A stretch of 8,725 bases of DNA from an uncultured Collinsella sp. (GCA_902474645.1 CABRWN010000085.1:1-8725); one strand, 5' to 3'; shown: positions 1 through 5,878, counted from the stretch's first letter. The notes: generated by a model not told the origin, from the letters alone. A program made the numbers and translations.

Positions 1-457
1 CGCCCTGGGGGGGGGAGCCCAGGGCGGCACCGCCGGCGGCGATATTAGGGCAGCTCACGTTGATCTCGTAGCCGGCAGCCCAGGGGCACAGCTCGACATA
101 CATCTCTAGTGCGCGGACAAATTCGTCAACGGAGTGGCCGGCAACCTGGCAGATGACCTGGCAACCGTCCTTGGAGAGCTGCTCCAGCCACGGACCGGAC
201 TCACGGGCAAAGGCAGCCACGCCAGGGTTCTGAAGGCCCACGGAGTTGATCATGCCGCCGGGAATCTCGGCCATACGGGGCGCGGGGTTGCCGGGCCAGG
301 GCTCGGCAGCGCAACCCTTGGTGGTGATGGCGCCCAGCTGGGAGACATCGAAGAAGTTCTGGAACTGCCAACCGTAGCCAAAGGTACCGGCTGCGGTGTT
401 GATGGGGTTCTGCATCTTGACGCCGCCGAAATCGACGGCCATGTTCACGGTACCCAC
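1..457 (-). CDS. pyrD: Dihydroorotate dehydrogenase, catalytic subunit (class 1B), N-terminal half
   Basis: The protein oxidises dihydroorotate to orotate with FMN. In class 1B enzymes it passes electrons to the PyrK subunit and on to NAD. About 152 residues are visible; the rest lies beyond the left edge, and the family is usually about 300 residues long. Numbering from the GTG at 457, visible motifs are TFGYGWQF (25-32), TTKG with the FMN-contacting lysine (K47), NSVGLQNPG (71-79) and NVSCPN, whose C136 is the class 1 active-site base. The GTG start overlaps the pyrK stop as TAGTG and has AAGGTGG upstream, which fits translational coupling. In-frame alternatives are GTG at 448 and ATG at 442. 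The product is certain from the motifs; the exact start is less so. The last visible codons run into a C-rich inverted repeat at the edge (see findings). Confidence 0.93.
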   Translation of the reverse strand, partial: MGTVNMAVDFGGVKMQNPINTAAGTFGYGWQFQNFFDVSQLGAITTKGCAAEPWPGNPAPRMAEIPGGMINSVGLQNPGVAAFARESGPWLEQLSKDGCQVICQVAGHSVDEFVRALEMYVELCPWAAGYEINVSCPNIAAGGAALGSPPQG

Positions 458-1248
458 TAGAAGACCACCACCTTGGAAGCATCGAACACGGGGCCGCACA
501 TGCAAGCACCCTTCATACCGTCGACCGTCTCGACATTGCAGGTGTTGCAGGCGCCAAAGCCACAGCTCATCATGCGCTCGAGCGACACCTCGCAGTACGC
601 ACCGGCCTCGGCGGCAGCGGCGGCGACTTTCTTCATCATGACAGCGGGGCCGCAGCTGGCCACATAGTCGTAGCCGCCCTCTCCGAGCAGCTCGGCTGCC
701 GGGTCGGTGCAAAAACCGTGCGTGCCCAGCGTGCCATCATCGGTGCACACGTTAACCGTGGCGCCCAGCGCGCGGAACTCATCGACACCCACGGCCTTGG
801 AAACGGTGCCAAAGCCCAGGCAAACGTCGACATCCACGCCCTGCTCGACAAGCTTGCCGGCGAGGCAGAGCACGGGCGGAACGCCGATGCCGCCCGCCAC
901 GAGCAGCGCCTTCCTGGTGCCCTCGGGAACAAGCCAGCCGCGGCCGCCAGGGCCCAACAGGTTGGACTTGGAGCCGGGGGCCATCTGCGACAGACGACGG
1001 GTGTCGTCGCCCACGACGGCGTACCACAGCTCGACGGTACCGGCCTGGGCGTCGGCGCGATAGAAGCTCAGGGGCACGCGAAGCAGCGAGGACGCATCGC
1101 CGGGCACGGCAATGTTCACAAACTGACCGGGCTTGAGCGCACTTGCAAGCTTGGGGGCCGAGATGACGAGCGAGAAGATGCCGTCGGCGATCTCCTGGTT
1201 CGAGACGACCTCGAAGTCGTGCATGCGTGCAGTGGAAGGTGTGGGCAT
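457..1248 (-). CDS. pyrK: Dihydroorotate dehydrogenase electron transfer subunit (FAD/2Fe-2S)
   Basis: This 263-residue protein matches the usual PyrK length. It is the iron-sulfur flavoprotein that pairs with PyrD in a heterotetramer and moves electrons from FMN through a 2Fe-2S cluster to FAD and then NAD. The N-terminal ferredoxin-reductase barrel has the FAD motif RVPLS (57-61). The NAD-binding domain has GGIGVPP (119-125) and CGP (199-201). The C-terminal cluster motif is C229-x4-C234-x2-C237-x11-C249. An extra cysteine, C251, stands where I recall an acidic residue in related proteins. The ATG is preceded by GGAG with a five-base gap. The gene lies 92 nt after pyrC, behind a terminator-like hairpin, and is fused at its stop to the pyrD start, so PyrK and PyrD are probably made in equal amounts. 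Confidence 0.96.
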   Translation of the reverse strand: MPTPSTARMHDFEVVSNQEIADGIFSLVISAPKLASALKPGQFVNIAVPGDASSLLRVPLSFYRADAQAGTVELWYAVVGDDTRRLSQMAPGSKSNLLGPGGRGWLVPEGTRKALLVAGGIGVPPVLCLAGKLVEQGVDVDVCLGFGTVSKAVGVDEFRALGATVNVCTDDGTLGTHGFCTDPAAELLGEGGYDYVASCGPAVMMKKVAAAAAEAGAYCEVSLERMMSCGFGACNTCNVETVDGMKGACMCGPVFDASKVVVF

Positions 1249-1263
1249 AGACGCTCCAATCCC

Positions 1264-1279
1264 CCATGCGGTTGCATGG
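1264..1279 (-). promoter_or_regulatory. Small hairpin beside the pyrK ribosome binding site
   Basis: On the minus strand CCATGC and GCATGG form a perfect 6-bp stem with a four-base loop (AACC). It ends only about 15 nt before the pyrK start codon, directly against the GGGGGATTGGAG purine stretch. It may modulate ribosome access or simply be chance; no protein or ligand is implied by the sequence. Confidence 0.4.
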
Positions 1280-1281
1280 TC

Positions 1282-1320
1282 AAAACGAACAGAAAGCGCG
1301 GCACCGCAAGGGCACCGCGC
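1282..1320 (-). terminator. Intrinsic terminator or attenuator between pyrC and pyrK
   Basis: Read on the minus strand, GCGCGGTGCC pairs with GGTGCCGCGC to make a 10-bp stem (two G-U pairs) closed by the five-base loop CTTGC. It is followed at once by the U-rich tract TTTCTGTTCGTTTT. This is the standard shape of a Rho-independent terminator. It lies inside the operon, 21 nt after the pyrC stop and 33 nt before the pyrK start, so it probably lowers rather than abolishes pyrKD transcription. I could not find a clear competing antiterminator or a separate pyrK promoter. Confidence 0.7.
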
Positions 1321-1340
1321 ACAAAAGCGATAAGGCTATG

Positions 1341-2630
1341 CTAGCAGATGCAGCCGTCGGCGAGCGTCTGCTTACCGCCGACAAACACATCGGTGGCACG
1401 ACCGGTGAGCGTGCGGCCGGCAAAACCGGAGTTCTCAGCACGCGACTCGTATCCGTCCTCGCCGACCGTCCAGGTTGCGGCGGGATCGAACACGGTCAGG
1501 TCGGCAACGGAGCCCGCCTTGACCTGAACCTGGTCGAGGCCCAGGATCTCACGCGGTTTGATGGCCATGAGCTCGACCATGCGGCCCACGCTCATCTTGC
1601 CCGTGTTGACCAGCTCGGTGAGTACGAGCGACAGCGAGGTCTCGAGGCCGATCATGCCAAAGGGCGCAAGCTCGAACTCGCGGGCCTTCTCCCACGGGGT
1701 GTGGGGAGCGTGATCGGTGACGATAGCGTCGACGGTGCCGTCGATGACGCCCTGACGGATGGCCTCGGCATCCTCCTCGGTACGCAGCGGCGGATTGACC
1801 TTGAGCGAGGTGTTGTAGGTCTCGTCCAGGTCGTTCTCGGTCAGGAACATGTGGTGCGGAGTGGCCTCGCAGGTAACCTGAACGCCAGCGGCCTTACCGG
1901 CACGCACGATCTCCAGGCCATGTGCGGTGGAGATGTGCTGGATGTGCAGCTTGGCACCAGTCAGCTTGGCGATCTCGATGTCGCGGGCGATCTGGAGCTC
2001 CTCGCCGGCAGACGGCCAGCCCTCGAGAGCCAGACGGGTCGAGACCTTGCCCTCGTTGATCTGGCCGTGGCCGACCAGGTCCTCGTCCTGGCAGTGGCTC
2101 ATAAAGACCTTGCCGAACATCTTGCCGTAGTCCATGCAACGACGGAGCATGCCCGCGCCCTGCACGCCGCGACCGTCGTCGGTGAAGGCGACGGCGCCGT
2201 GGGCGACCATATCGCCCATCTCGGACATGGCCTCGCCCTTAAGACCGCGGGTCATGGCGCCCGACGGATAGACGCGGCAGTGACCGACCTCGGCAGCGCG
2301 GGACTTGACGAACTCCACGACAGTGCCGTTATCGGTGACGGGATCGGTGTTGGGCATGGAGCACACGCCGGTAAAGCCGCCCTTGGCAGCTGCGCGGGTG
2401 CCGCTCTCGATGTCCTCTTTGACCTCGTAGCCGGGCTCGCGAAGGTGAACGTGCATATCCACCAGGCCGGGGACGAGGTACTTGCCGGAAAGGTCGCGGA
2501 CCTCGGCTCCCTCGACGGCGAGATTCTCGCCGACCTCGGCGATCTTGTCGCCGTCAATCAGGACGTCAACGACACCGTCAAGCTCGACGGACGGGTCGAC
2601 GACGTGGGCATTCTTAAGAAGCAAGGCCAT
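1341..2630 (-). CDS. pyrC: Dihydroorotase
   Basis: This 429-residue zinc amidohydrolase cyclises carbamoyl aspartate to dihydroorotate, the third step of pyrimidine synthesis. Metal and substrate motifs are all present: HVHLREPG (H60, H62), DD at 151-152 giving the bridging aspartate of the class I bacterial type, H179 in SHCQDED, H232 in QHIS, CEATPHH (254-260) and D306 in TDHAPH. The length fits class I dihydroorotase. I chose the ATG at 2630 because GGAGGTG stands just before it and the protein begins MALLLKNAHVVDP as the family does; a longer open frame upstream has no family-like sequence. The start lies inside the 3' end of pyrB (17-bp overlap), so the two are probably translationally coupled. 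A terminator-like hairpin follows. Confidence 0.97.
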   Translation of the reverse strand: MALLLKNAHVVDPSVELDGVVDVLIDGDKIAEVGENLAVEGAEVRDLSGKYLVPGLVDMHVHLREPGYEVKEDIESGTRAAAKGGFTGVCSMPNTDPVTDNGTVVEFVKSRAAEVGHCRVYPSGAMTRGLKGEAMSEMGDMVAHGAVAFTDDGRGVQGAGMLRRCMDYGKMFGKVFMSHCQDEDLVGHGQINEGKVSTRLALEGWPSAGEELQIARDIEIAKLTGAKLHIQHISTAHGLEIVRAGKAAGVQVTCEATPHHMFLTENDLDETYNTSLKVNPPLRTEEDAEAIRQGVIDGTVDAIVTDHAPHTPWEKAREFELAPFGMIGLETSLSLVLTELVNTGKMSVGRMVELMAIKPREILGLDQVQVKAGSVADLTVFDPAATWTVGEDGYESRAENSGFAGRTLTGRATDVFVGGKQTLADGCIC

Positions 2631-3558
2631 TATCGGCACCTCCAAGCAGCAGATACAGGATAGCCATACGCACGCAGATACCGGCGTAGACCTGCTCCAG
2701 GATGACGGAGCGTTGCGGGTGGTCGGCCATATAGGAGTCGAACTCGACGCCGCGGTTGATGGGGCCCGGGTGGCAGATGATCGCATCGGGCTTCATGAGC
2801 TTCTCGCGGTCCTTGGTCAGGCCGAAGAGCTTGTGGTACTCACGAATGGTCGGGAACGGGGCACCCTCGAGACGCTCCTGCTGCACGCGCAGCATGTAGA
2901 CGACGTCCAGCTCGGGCAGGACGGAATCGAGGTCGCTCGTCACGTGGTCGCAGCCCAAGACCTCGGGCGCCGGCGGCAGCAGCGTGCCGGGGGCGACGGC
3001 GTAGGTCTCGCAGCCCATGATCTTAAGGGCGGGGATCAGCGAGCCGCAGACACGGGAGTGGGCGATATCGCCGACGACGGCGACCTTCAGACCGTGGAAG
3101 TCACCCTTGTGCTCCCAGATGGTGTACAGGTCGAGTAGGGCCTGCGTAGGATGGTTGTGCTTGCCGTCACCGGCGCAGATGACGCTCGCGGGCGAATTCT
3201 GCGTGACGATGTAGGGAGCGCCGGCGTGCTTATCGCGCACGACGATGCAGTCGATCTTGTAGGCGTTGAGGGTCTCGACGGTGTCGACAAGGCTCTCGCC
3301 CTTGACCGTGGAGGTCGAGGAGCCGCCAAAGTTAAGGCTGTCGGCCGAAAGACGCTTCTCGGCGAGCTCGAAGGAGCTGCGGGTGCGCGTCGAGGGCTCG
3401 TTGAACATGTTGACGATGGTCTTGCCCTTGAGCGTGGGGACCTTCTTGATAGCACGCTCGTTGACCTCGGAGAACGCCTTGGCGGTCTCGAGGATGAGCT
3501 TGATGTCCTCTTCGGAGTACTCGGTAATGTCGATCAGGTGCTTATGGTTGAACGCCAC
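2614..3558 (-). CDS. pyrB: Aspartate carbamoyltransferase catalytic subunit
   Basis: This 314-residue enzyme joins carbamoyl phosphate and aspartate, the committed step of pyrimidine synthesis. Motifs in order: EPSTRTR (54-60) for carbamoyl phosphate, the mobile-loop region with K86 in KGES, HPTQ (136-139), GDIAHSRV (163-170) linking the two domains, MLRVQQER (222-229) for aspartate, and HPGPINRG (263-270). The length matches a standalone catalytic chain. No pyrI regulatory subunit follows, as is usual for Gram-positive operons under PyrR control. I chose the GTG at 3558 because GGAGGTGA is spaced 8 nt before it and the protein then begins with the family-like AFNHKHLIDI; a longer frame reading back into pyrR adds 28 unrelated residues. 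The start sits 4 nt after the pyrR stop. Confidence 0.97.
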   Translation of the reverse strand: MAFNHKHLIDITEYSEEDIKLILETAKAFSEVNERAIKKVPTLKGKTIVNMFNEPSTRTRSSFELAEKRLSADSLNFGGSSTSTVKGESLVDTVETLNAYKIDCIVVRDKHAGAPYIVTQNSPASVICAGDGKHNHPTQALLDLYTIWEHKGDFHGLKVAVVGDIAHSRVCGSLIPALKIMGCETYAVAPGTLLPPAPEVLGCDHVTSDLDSVLPELDVVYMLRVQQERLEGAPFPTIREYHKLFGLTKDREKLMKPDAIICHPGPINRGVEFDSYMADHPQRSVILEQVYAGICVRMAILYLLLGGADNGLAS

Positions 3559-3562
3559 GGTA

Positions 3563-4147
3563 CTACTCACCTCCCAGCGGCGCGGAGCCCACGTGGGAAC
3601 CCGGCGCGACGTCGTTAATCTCGACGGCGGTGTGGCCGTCAACTTCCTTCATATATAGGTGTACGTTCTCCTCATGCGACGAGGGAACGTTCTTGCCGAC
3701 AAAGTCCGGCGAGATGGGGAGCTCACGGTGGCCGCGGTCAACGAGGACAGCCAGCTCAATGCGGCTCGGACGGCCCAAGTCCATGACGGCGTCGAGAGCG
3801 GCGCGGATGGTACGGCCCGTATACAGGATGTCGTCCACCAGCACGACGCGCTTGCCATCGACGCTGAAGGGAATGTTGGTGGCGTGGATCGCGGGAGCGA
3901 AATTGGTAGCGTAGTCATCGCGGTAGAAGCTGATGTCGAGGCTGCCGAGCGGAACGTCGACGCCCTCGATCTCCTTGATCTCCTCGGCGAGCTTCTTTGC
4001 CAGAAGGTCGCCGCGCGTGACGATGCCGACCAGAGCGAGGTCTTCACAGCCCTCGTTGCGCTCGAGAATCTCGTGCGCGATGCGGGTCATCGCTCGATTG
4101 ACGGCGGTCTCGTCCATGATGACCGCCTTGGGGGAAGTCGTGCCCAT
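3563..4147 (-). CDS. pyrR: Pyrimidine operon regulator / uracil phosphoribosyltransferase
   Basis: PyrR is a phosphoribosyltransferase-fold protein that binds pyr mRNA when UMP or UTP is plentiful; many members also convert uracil and PRPP to UMP. The 194-residue length fits the family. The PRPP-binding signature VVLVDDILYTGRT spans 101-113. Other family segments are GIVTRG (41-46), DISFYRDDY (71-79) and VDRGHRELPISPDFVGKNVP (137-156). The C-terminal tail (about 181-194, PGSHVGSAPLGGE) is low in complexity. The ATG is preceded by AGGAAGGAG. PyrR heads the operon and is separated from pyrB by only 4 nt. The structured leader in front of it (4187-4275) makes autogenous control likely. Confidence 0.96.
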   Translation of the reverse strand: MGTTSPKAVIMDETAVNRAMTRIAHEILERNEGCEDLALVGIVTRGDLLAKKLAEEIKEIEGVDVPLGSLDISFYRDDYATNFAPAIHATNIPFSVDGKRVVLVDDILYTGRTIRAALDAVMDLGRPSRIELAVLVDRGHRELPISPDFVGKNVPSSHEENVHLYMKEVDGHTAVEINDVAPGSHVGSAPLGGE

Positions 4148-4168
4148 CGATCTCCTTCCTCACATGTC

Positions 4169-4188
4169 TTGACTGCTGACACAGTCAA
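4169..4188 (-). promoter_or_regulatory. Hairpin between the leader terminator and the pyrR ribosome binding site
   Basis: On the minus strand TTGACTG and CAGTCAA form a perfect 7-bp stem with the six-base loop TGTCAG. The first two stem bases are also the last two bases of the U-tract of the leader terminator. The stem ends about 13 nt before the AGGAAGGAG ribosome binding site. It may help readthrough transcripts stay structured, or serve as a protein-binding site; neither can be shown from sequence. Confidence 0.45.
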
Positions 4189-4228
4189 AAAAATAGATGC
4201 CCGACCGCTTAAAGCGGACCAGACACCC
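4187..4228 (-). terminator. pyr leader intrinsic terminator (attenuator)
   Basis: On the minus strand the core stem CCGCT-TTA-AGCGG extends downward, past a U-U mismatch and a bulged G, by pairing GGGTGTCT with GGGCATCT using several G-U pairs. The base of the stem is followed by one A and then seven U (4187-4193). Bases 4222-4228 of the left arm are also used by the alternative upstream hairpin, so both cannot form together. This is the layout expected of transcription attenuation in front of pyrR. Confidence 0.65.
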
Positions 4229-4275
4229 ACAGGAAAGGCTGCTCTTTGGCAGCTATGTAATTCCATGTGGGTATC
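4222..4275 (-). promoter_or_regulatory. pyr leader extended hairpin, possible PyrR-binding element
   Basis: On the minus strand GATACCCACA (4275-4266) pairs with TGTGGGTGTC (4231-4222), 10 bp with one G-U. After a bulged U, GGAA pairs with TTCC. An internal loop (TTACATA opposite CT) follows, then GCTGC pairs with GCAGC around the hexaloop CAAAGA. The PyrR binding loop known from Bacillus has a hexaloop of pattern CNGNGA above a bulged stem; CAAAGA differs at one fixed position. The resemblance is partial and PyrR binding is inferred. The lower stem competes with the terminator at 4187-4228. Confidence 0.5.
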
Positions 4276-4512
4276 TCGTACCCCTTTAATGGTCAAGGGA
4301 TAGTGTAGCCAACCTCGAGCTTAATTGCGAGCGTAAATACAGAGCAATCCGTAAACGGAGCCCAATGCTCCATAAACCTATATATATTTGTGGGACGAGC
4401 TTGAAAACACACGCACGAGCTGGCATAATCCCCTCTGCTGCACGCAAATCGGATCTACGTCCAGGGCCGTAGCGTGAGCACTATCGCCAAAAGAGGAATA
4501 TCTCTGTGTAGA
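4276..4512. other. Divergent intergenic region between pyrR and rpmB
   Basis: No gene or RNA gene is recognisable here. The pyrR promoter should lie on the minus strand. Candidates are a TTTTCA/TATATA pair (listed separately), a TACACT at 4307-4302 with only a weak upstream hexamer, and a TTGACC at 4296-4291 whose matching -10 (TACCCA) is poor. A small GGAGC-CCAAT-GCTCC hairpin is seen near 4357-4371. The stretch around 4370-4390 is AT-rich. The rest shows nothing I can name. Confidence 0.5.
4379..4407 (-). promoter_or_regulatory. Candidate pyrR promoter
   Basis: On the minus strand TTTTCA (4407-4402) is spaced 17 bp from TATATA (4384-4379), each matching four of six consensus bases. Transcription from here would start near 4372 and give a leader of about 225 nt that contains both alternative hairpins. 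Other candidates nearby are comparable, so this is tentative. Confidence 0.35.
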
Positions 4513-4534
4513 TTGCGCACAGGGAGCGACTTCT

Positions 4535-4544
4535 GTGCTATAGT
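4535..4544 (+). promoter_or_regulatory. rpmB extended -10 promoter
   Basis: The sequence GTGCTATAGT contains a TGn extension and a TATAGT -10 box at 4539-4544. A weak -35 (TTGCGC at 4513-4518) is 20 bp away, so the extended -10 probably carries recognition. Transcription would start near 4551, giving a 5' UTR of about 48 nt. Confidence 0.55.
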
Positions 4545-4598
4545 TCAGGCTTGTTTGTTAACGCGACATGTTCGTTTGTCGCCCAAGGAGGGTCAGTT

Positions 4599-4787
4599 AT
4601 GTCCAAAGTTTGCGAAGTTTGCGGTAAGCACCCCGTTGCCGGTCGCTCCATCAGCCACTCTCACCGCGTCACCAACCGTAAGTTCCGCCCCAACATCCAG
4701 CGCGTCTACGTCGTCGTCGATGGTCACCGTCGCAAGATGAACGTTTGCTCCACCTGCCTCAAGTCTGGCAAGGTTGCGCGCTCCTAA
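4599..4787 (+). CDS. rpmB: 50S ribosomal protein L28 (bL28), zinc-binding form
   Basis: This 62-residue basic protein is a structural component of the large ribosomal subunit. It begins MSKVCEVCGKHPVAGRSISH, a typical bL28 start, and carries two CxxC pairs (C5/C8 and C50/C53) that would hold a zinc ion, making it the C+ form. HSHRVTNRKFRPNIQ (20-34) is the RNA-binding core. I chose the ATG at 4599 because AAGGAGGG is correctly spaced before it; an upstream in-frame ATG at 4551 would add 16 residues unlike the family and sits at the likely transcription start. The gene is monocistronic: it has its own extended -10 promoter and a strong terminator about 70 nt after the stop. It diverges from pyrR. 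Confidence 0.96.
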   Translation: MSKVCEVCGKHPVAGRSISHSHRVTNRKFRPNIQRVYVVVDGHRRKMNVCSTCLKSGKVARS

Positions 4788-4855
4788 ATAAGGTCTTACC
4801 AACAAGTACCTCGGACTCTCCGGGTCAAAGACCTCGCGTTCATATAGAACTTACC

Positions 4856-4888
4856 AAAGGCGCCCTCCCCTACGGAGGGCGCCTTTTT
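4856..4888 (+). terminator. rpmB intrinsic terminator
   Basis: GGCGCCCTCC (4859-4868) pairs perfectly with GGAGGGCGCC (4874-4883) around a five-base loop, followed by five T. Three A before the stem can pair with the T-run. This is a strong Rho-independent terminator for rpmB. On the other strand only three T follow the stem, so it would be weak for the convergent transposase gene. Confidence 0.93.
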
Positions 4889-4890
4889 GC

Positions 4891-4950
4891 ACTCATTGGG
4901 GACAGACTTACATGAGTGTTTTCACGCATTGGGGACAGACGTAACGCATG
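4891..4950 (+). repeat. Left terminal pair of GGGGACAGAC units of the RAYT module
   Basis: Two tandem units share TTGGGGACAGAC, with a period of 33 nt (TGGGGACAGAC begins at 4897 and 4930). The outer unit is bounded by the 6-bp inverted repeat ACTCAT/ATGAGT (4891-4896 and 4912-4917), so single-stranded DNA could fold with the GGGGACAGAC in the loop. The 27 bases 4892-4918 match 5904-5930 in inverted orientation at 26 positions. The inner unit has a less regular palindrome. Confidence 0.88.
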
Positions 4951-4973
4951 CCAGCAGCGGTTCGGCCCCTGCC

Positions 4974-5750
4974 TCACGCCGCCTCGTTACAGCCCGCGGT
5001 GGCCTTGGTTACGCTTGTAGCGCCGATGCCGGTGATACGGGCAATTTGCTTGACCGTGAGATGTGCCCGCCTAAGCCTCAGCAGACACGCATCACGATCG
5101 GGGCGTGGCAGGGCCTTGAGCAGCGCAGGATCTATGCTCGGAAGGACTTCGCGCGCAACGGAAAGAGCATCCTCATCGAGGATCCGTCGGCGTGGAAGAA
5201 TCTCAACTGACCAGATCCGCCCGGCAACTTCCTTAAGATGCTCACAATAGCGACGAGACCCCCCGACAATATCGAGCATAGGGGCCACGTCACAGATGTC
5301 AAAGGGATCGTAGCCCAGCTGGTATGCCCTAAAGCTTGACCAGCGGTATGCTTCGAGAGAGTCGATCGCACCTTTCACAGGATTGAGATGGATATAATCG
5401 AGTAGCTGCACCGCCTGTGTGTCCGACTCAACCGCAACACGCGAATAGCGATTGTCAAACAGATGGCCCGTTCTTCCCGTTTTCCCATTGAAATACTTAG
5501 CATACGCCGTCAGTGCGCACTGCATTGCCTTTGAAAGGTTGTCATATGGGTCATCAACCATCAAATGGAAGTGGTTGTCCATAAGGCACCAAGCCAACAC
5601 TGCCACTTTATGGCGTGCAAACCTGTCCGAGATGTCCGATAAGAAACGATATCGGTCAGAGTCATCTTCAAAAATAATCTGTTTGGAGTTGCCACGGTCA
5701 AAGACGTGGTAATAGCCGGTGAGCGAAACGGCGCGGGCGCATCGGGGCAT
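4974..5750 (-). CDS. REP-associated tyrosine transposase (RAYT, Y1 family)
   Basis: This 258-residue protein belongs to the HUH single-strand transposases that nick and rejoin DNA at hairpin repeats through a 5'-phosphotyrosine. The metal-binding HUH is H60-F-H62 in DNHFHLMV. The catalytic tyrosine should be Y119 in LDYIHLNPVKG, the position equivalent to that of the E. coli RAYT protein. TGRTGHLFDNRYSRV (91-105) and YRWSSF (135-140) are other family segments. The extra C-terminal region (about 225-252, LTVKQIARITGIGATSVTKA) reads like a helix-turn-helix, as in longer RAYTs. I chose the ATG at 5750 because AAAGGAGAG precedes it; a longer frame adds 11 residues that include this site. Catalytic residues are intact and there is no frameshift. 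Base composition is more AT-rich than in the neighbours. No accessory transposon genes are adjacent. Confidence 0.9.
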   Translation of the reverse strand: MPRCARAVSLTGYYHVFDRGNSKQIIFEDDSDRYRFLSDISDRFARHKVAVLAWCLMDNHFHLMVDDPYDNLSKAMQCALTAYAKYFNGKTGRTGHLFDNRYSRVAVESDTQAVQLLDYIHLNPVKGAIDSLEAYRWSSFRAYQLGYDPFDICDVAPMLDIVGGSRRYCEHLKEVAGRIWSVEILPRRRILDEDALSVAREVLPSIDPALLKALPRPDRDACLLRLRRAHLTVKQIARITGIGATSVTKATAGCNEAA

Positions 5751-5752
5751 AA

Positions 5753-5796
5753 TCTCTCCTTTCAAAAACTGAACAGGCAACACCTAAAAGGAGAGA
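5753..5796 (-). promoter_or_regulatory. Inverted repeat covering the transposase ribosome binding site
   Basis: On the minus strand TCTCTCCTTT (5796-5787) and AAAGGAGAGA (5762-5753) are a perfect 10-bp inverted repeat with a 24-nt loop. The 3' arm is the ribosome binding site of the transposase, three bases before its ATG. In mRNA starting upstream of 5796 the site would be paired, which should hold translation low. IS200 tnpA is known to be controlled by such a hairpin. Confidence 0.65.
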
Positions 5797-5827
5797 AGGA
5801 ACGCGAAATGCTGAGCCCTGTGATCTA

Positions 5828-5833
5828 TTTATA
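5828..5833 (-). promoter_or_regulatory. Candidate -10 box for the transposase gene
   Basis: TATAAA on the minus strand lies about 78 nt before the start codon. No convincing -35 hexamer is found at the right spacing. Transcription from here would start near 5821 and include both arms of the ribosome-site hairpin. Confidence 0.3.
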
Positions 5834-5878
5834 TCCAATGAGCGGCAAAAAAGGCCCAGAACGGCAAAATGGCAAAAC

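Noticed and set aside
1266..2663. A 465-residue open frame on the plus strand
   Set aside because: It is antisense to pyrC and the start of pyrK's gap, with the same low-complexity composition; pyrC has full catalytic motifs and a good ribosome site.
4087..4296. Possible leader peptide in front of pyrR (ATG at 4266)
   Set aside because: The frame has no ribosome binding site, runs out of frame into pyrR, and lacks a run of diagnostic codons. RNA structure explains the leader better.
4291..4296. TTGACC on the minus strand as the -35 of the pyrR promoter
   Set aside because: The hexamer 17 bp downstream is TACCCA, a poor -10, and that start would remove one arm of the leader hairpin.
4891..4950. 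CRISPR-like array of GGGGACAGAC repeats
   Set aside because: Only two units occur on each side, in opposite orientation around a transposase gene, with no spacers of regular length or cas genes.
4887..5250. Plus-strand frames overlapping the 3' end of the transposase gene
   Set aside because: They lie antisense to a gene with intact HUH and tyrosine motifs and run through the left repeat units, with no ribosome site.
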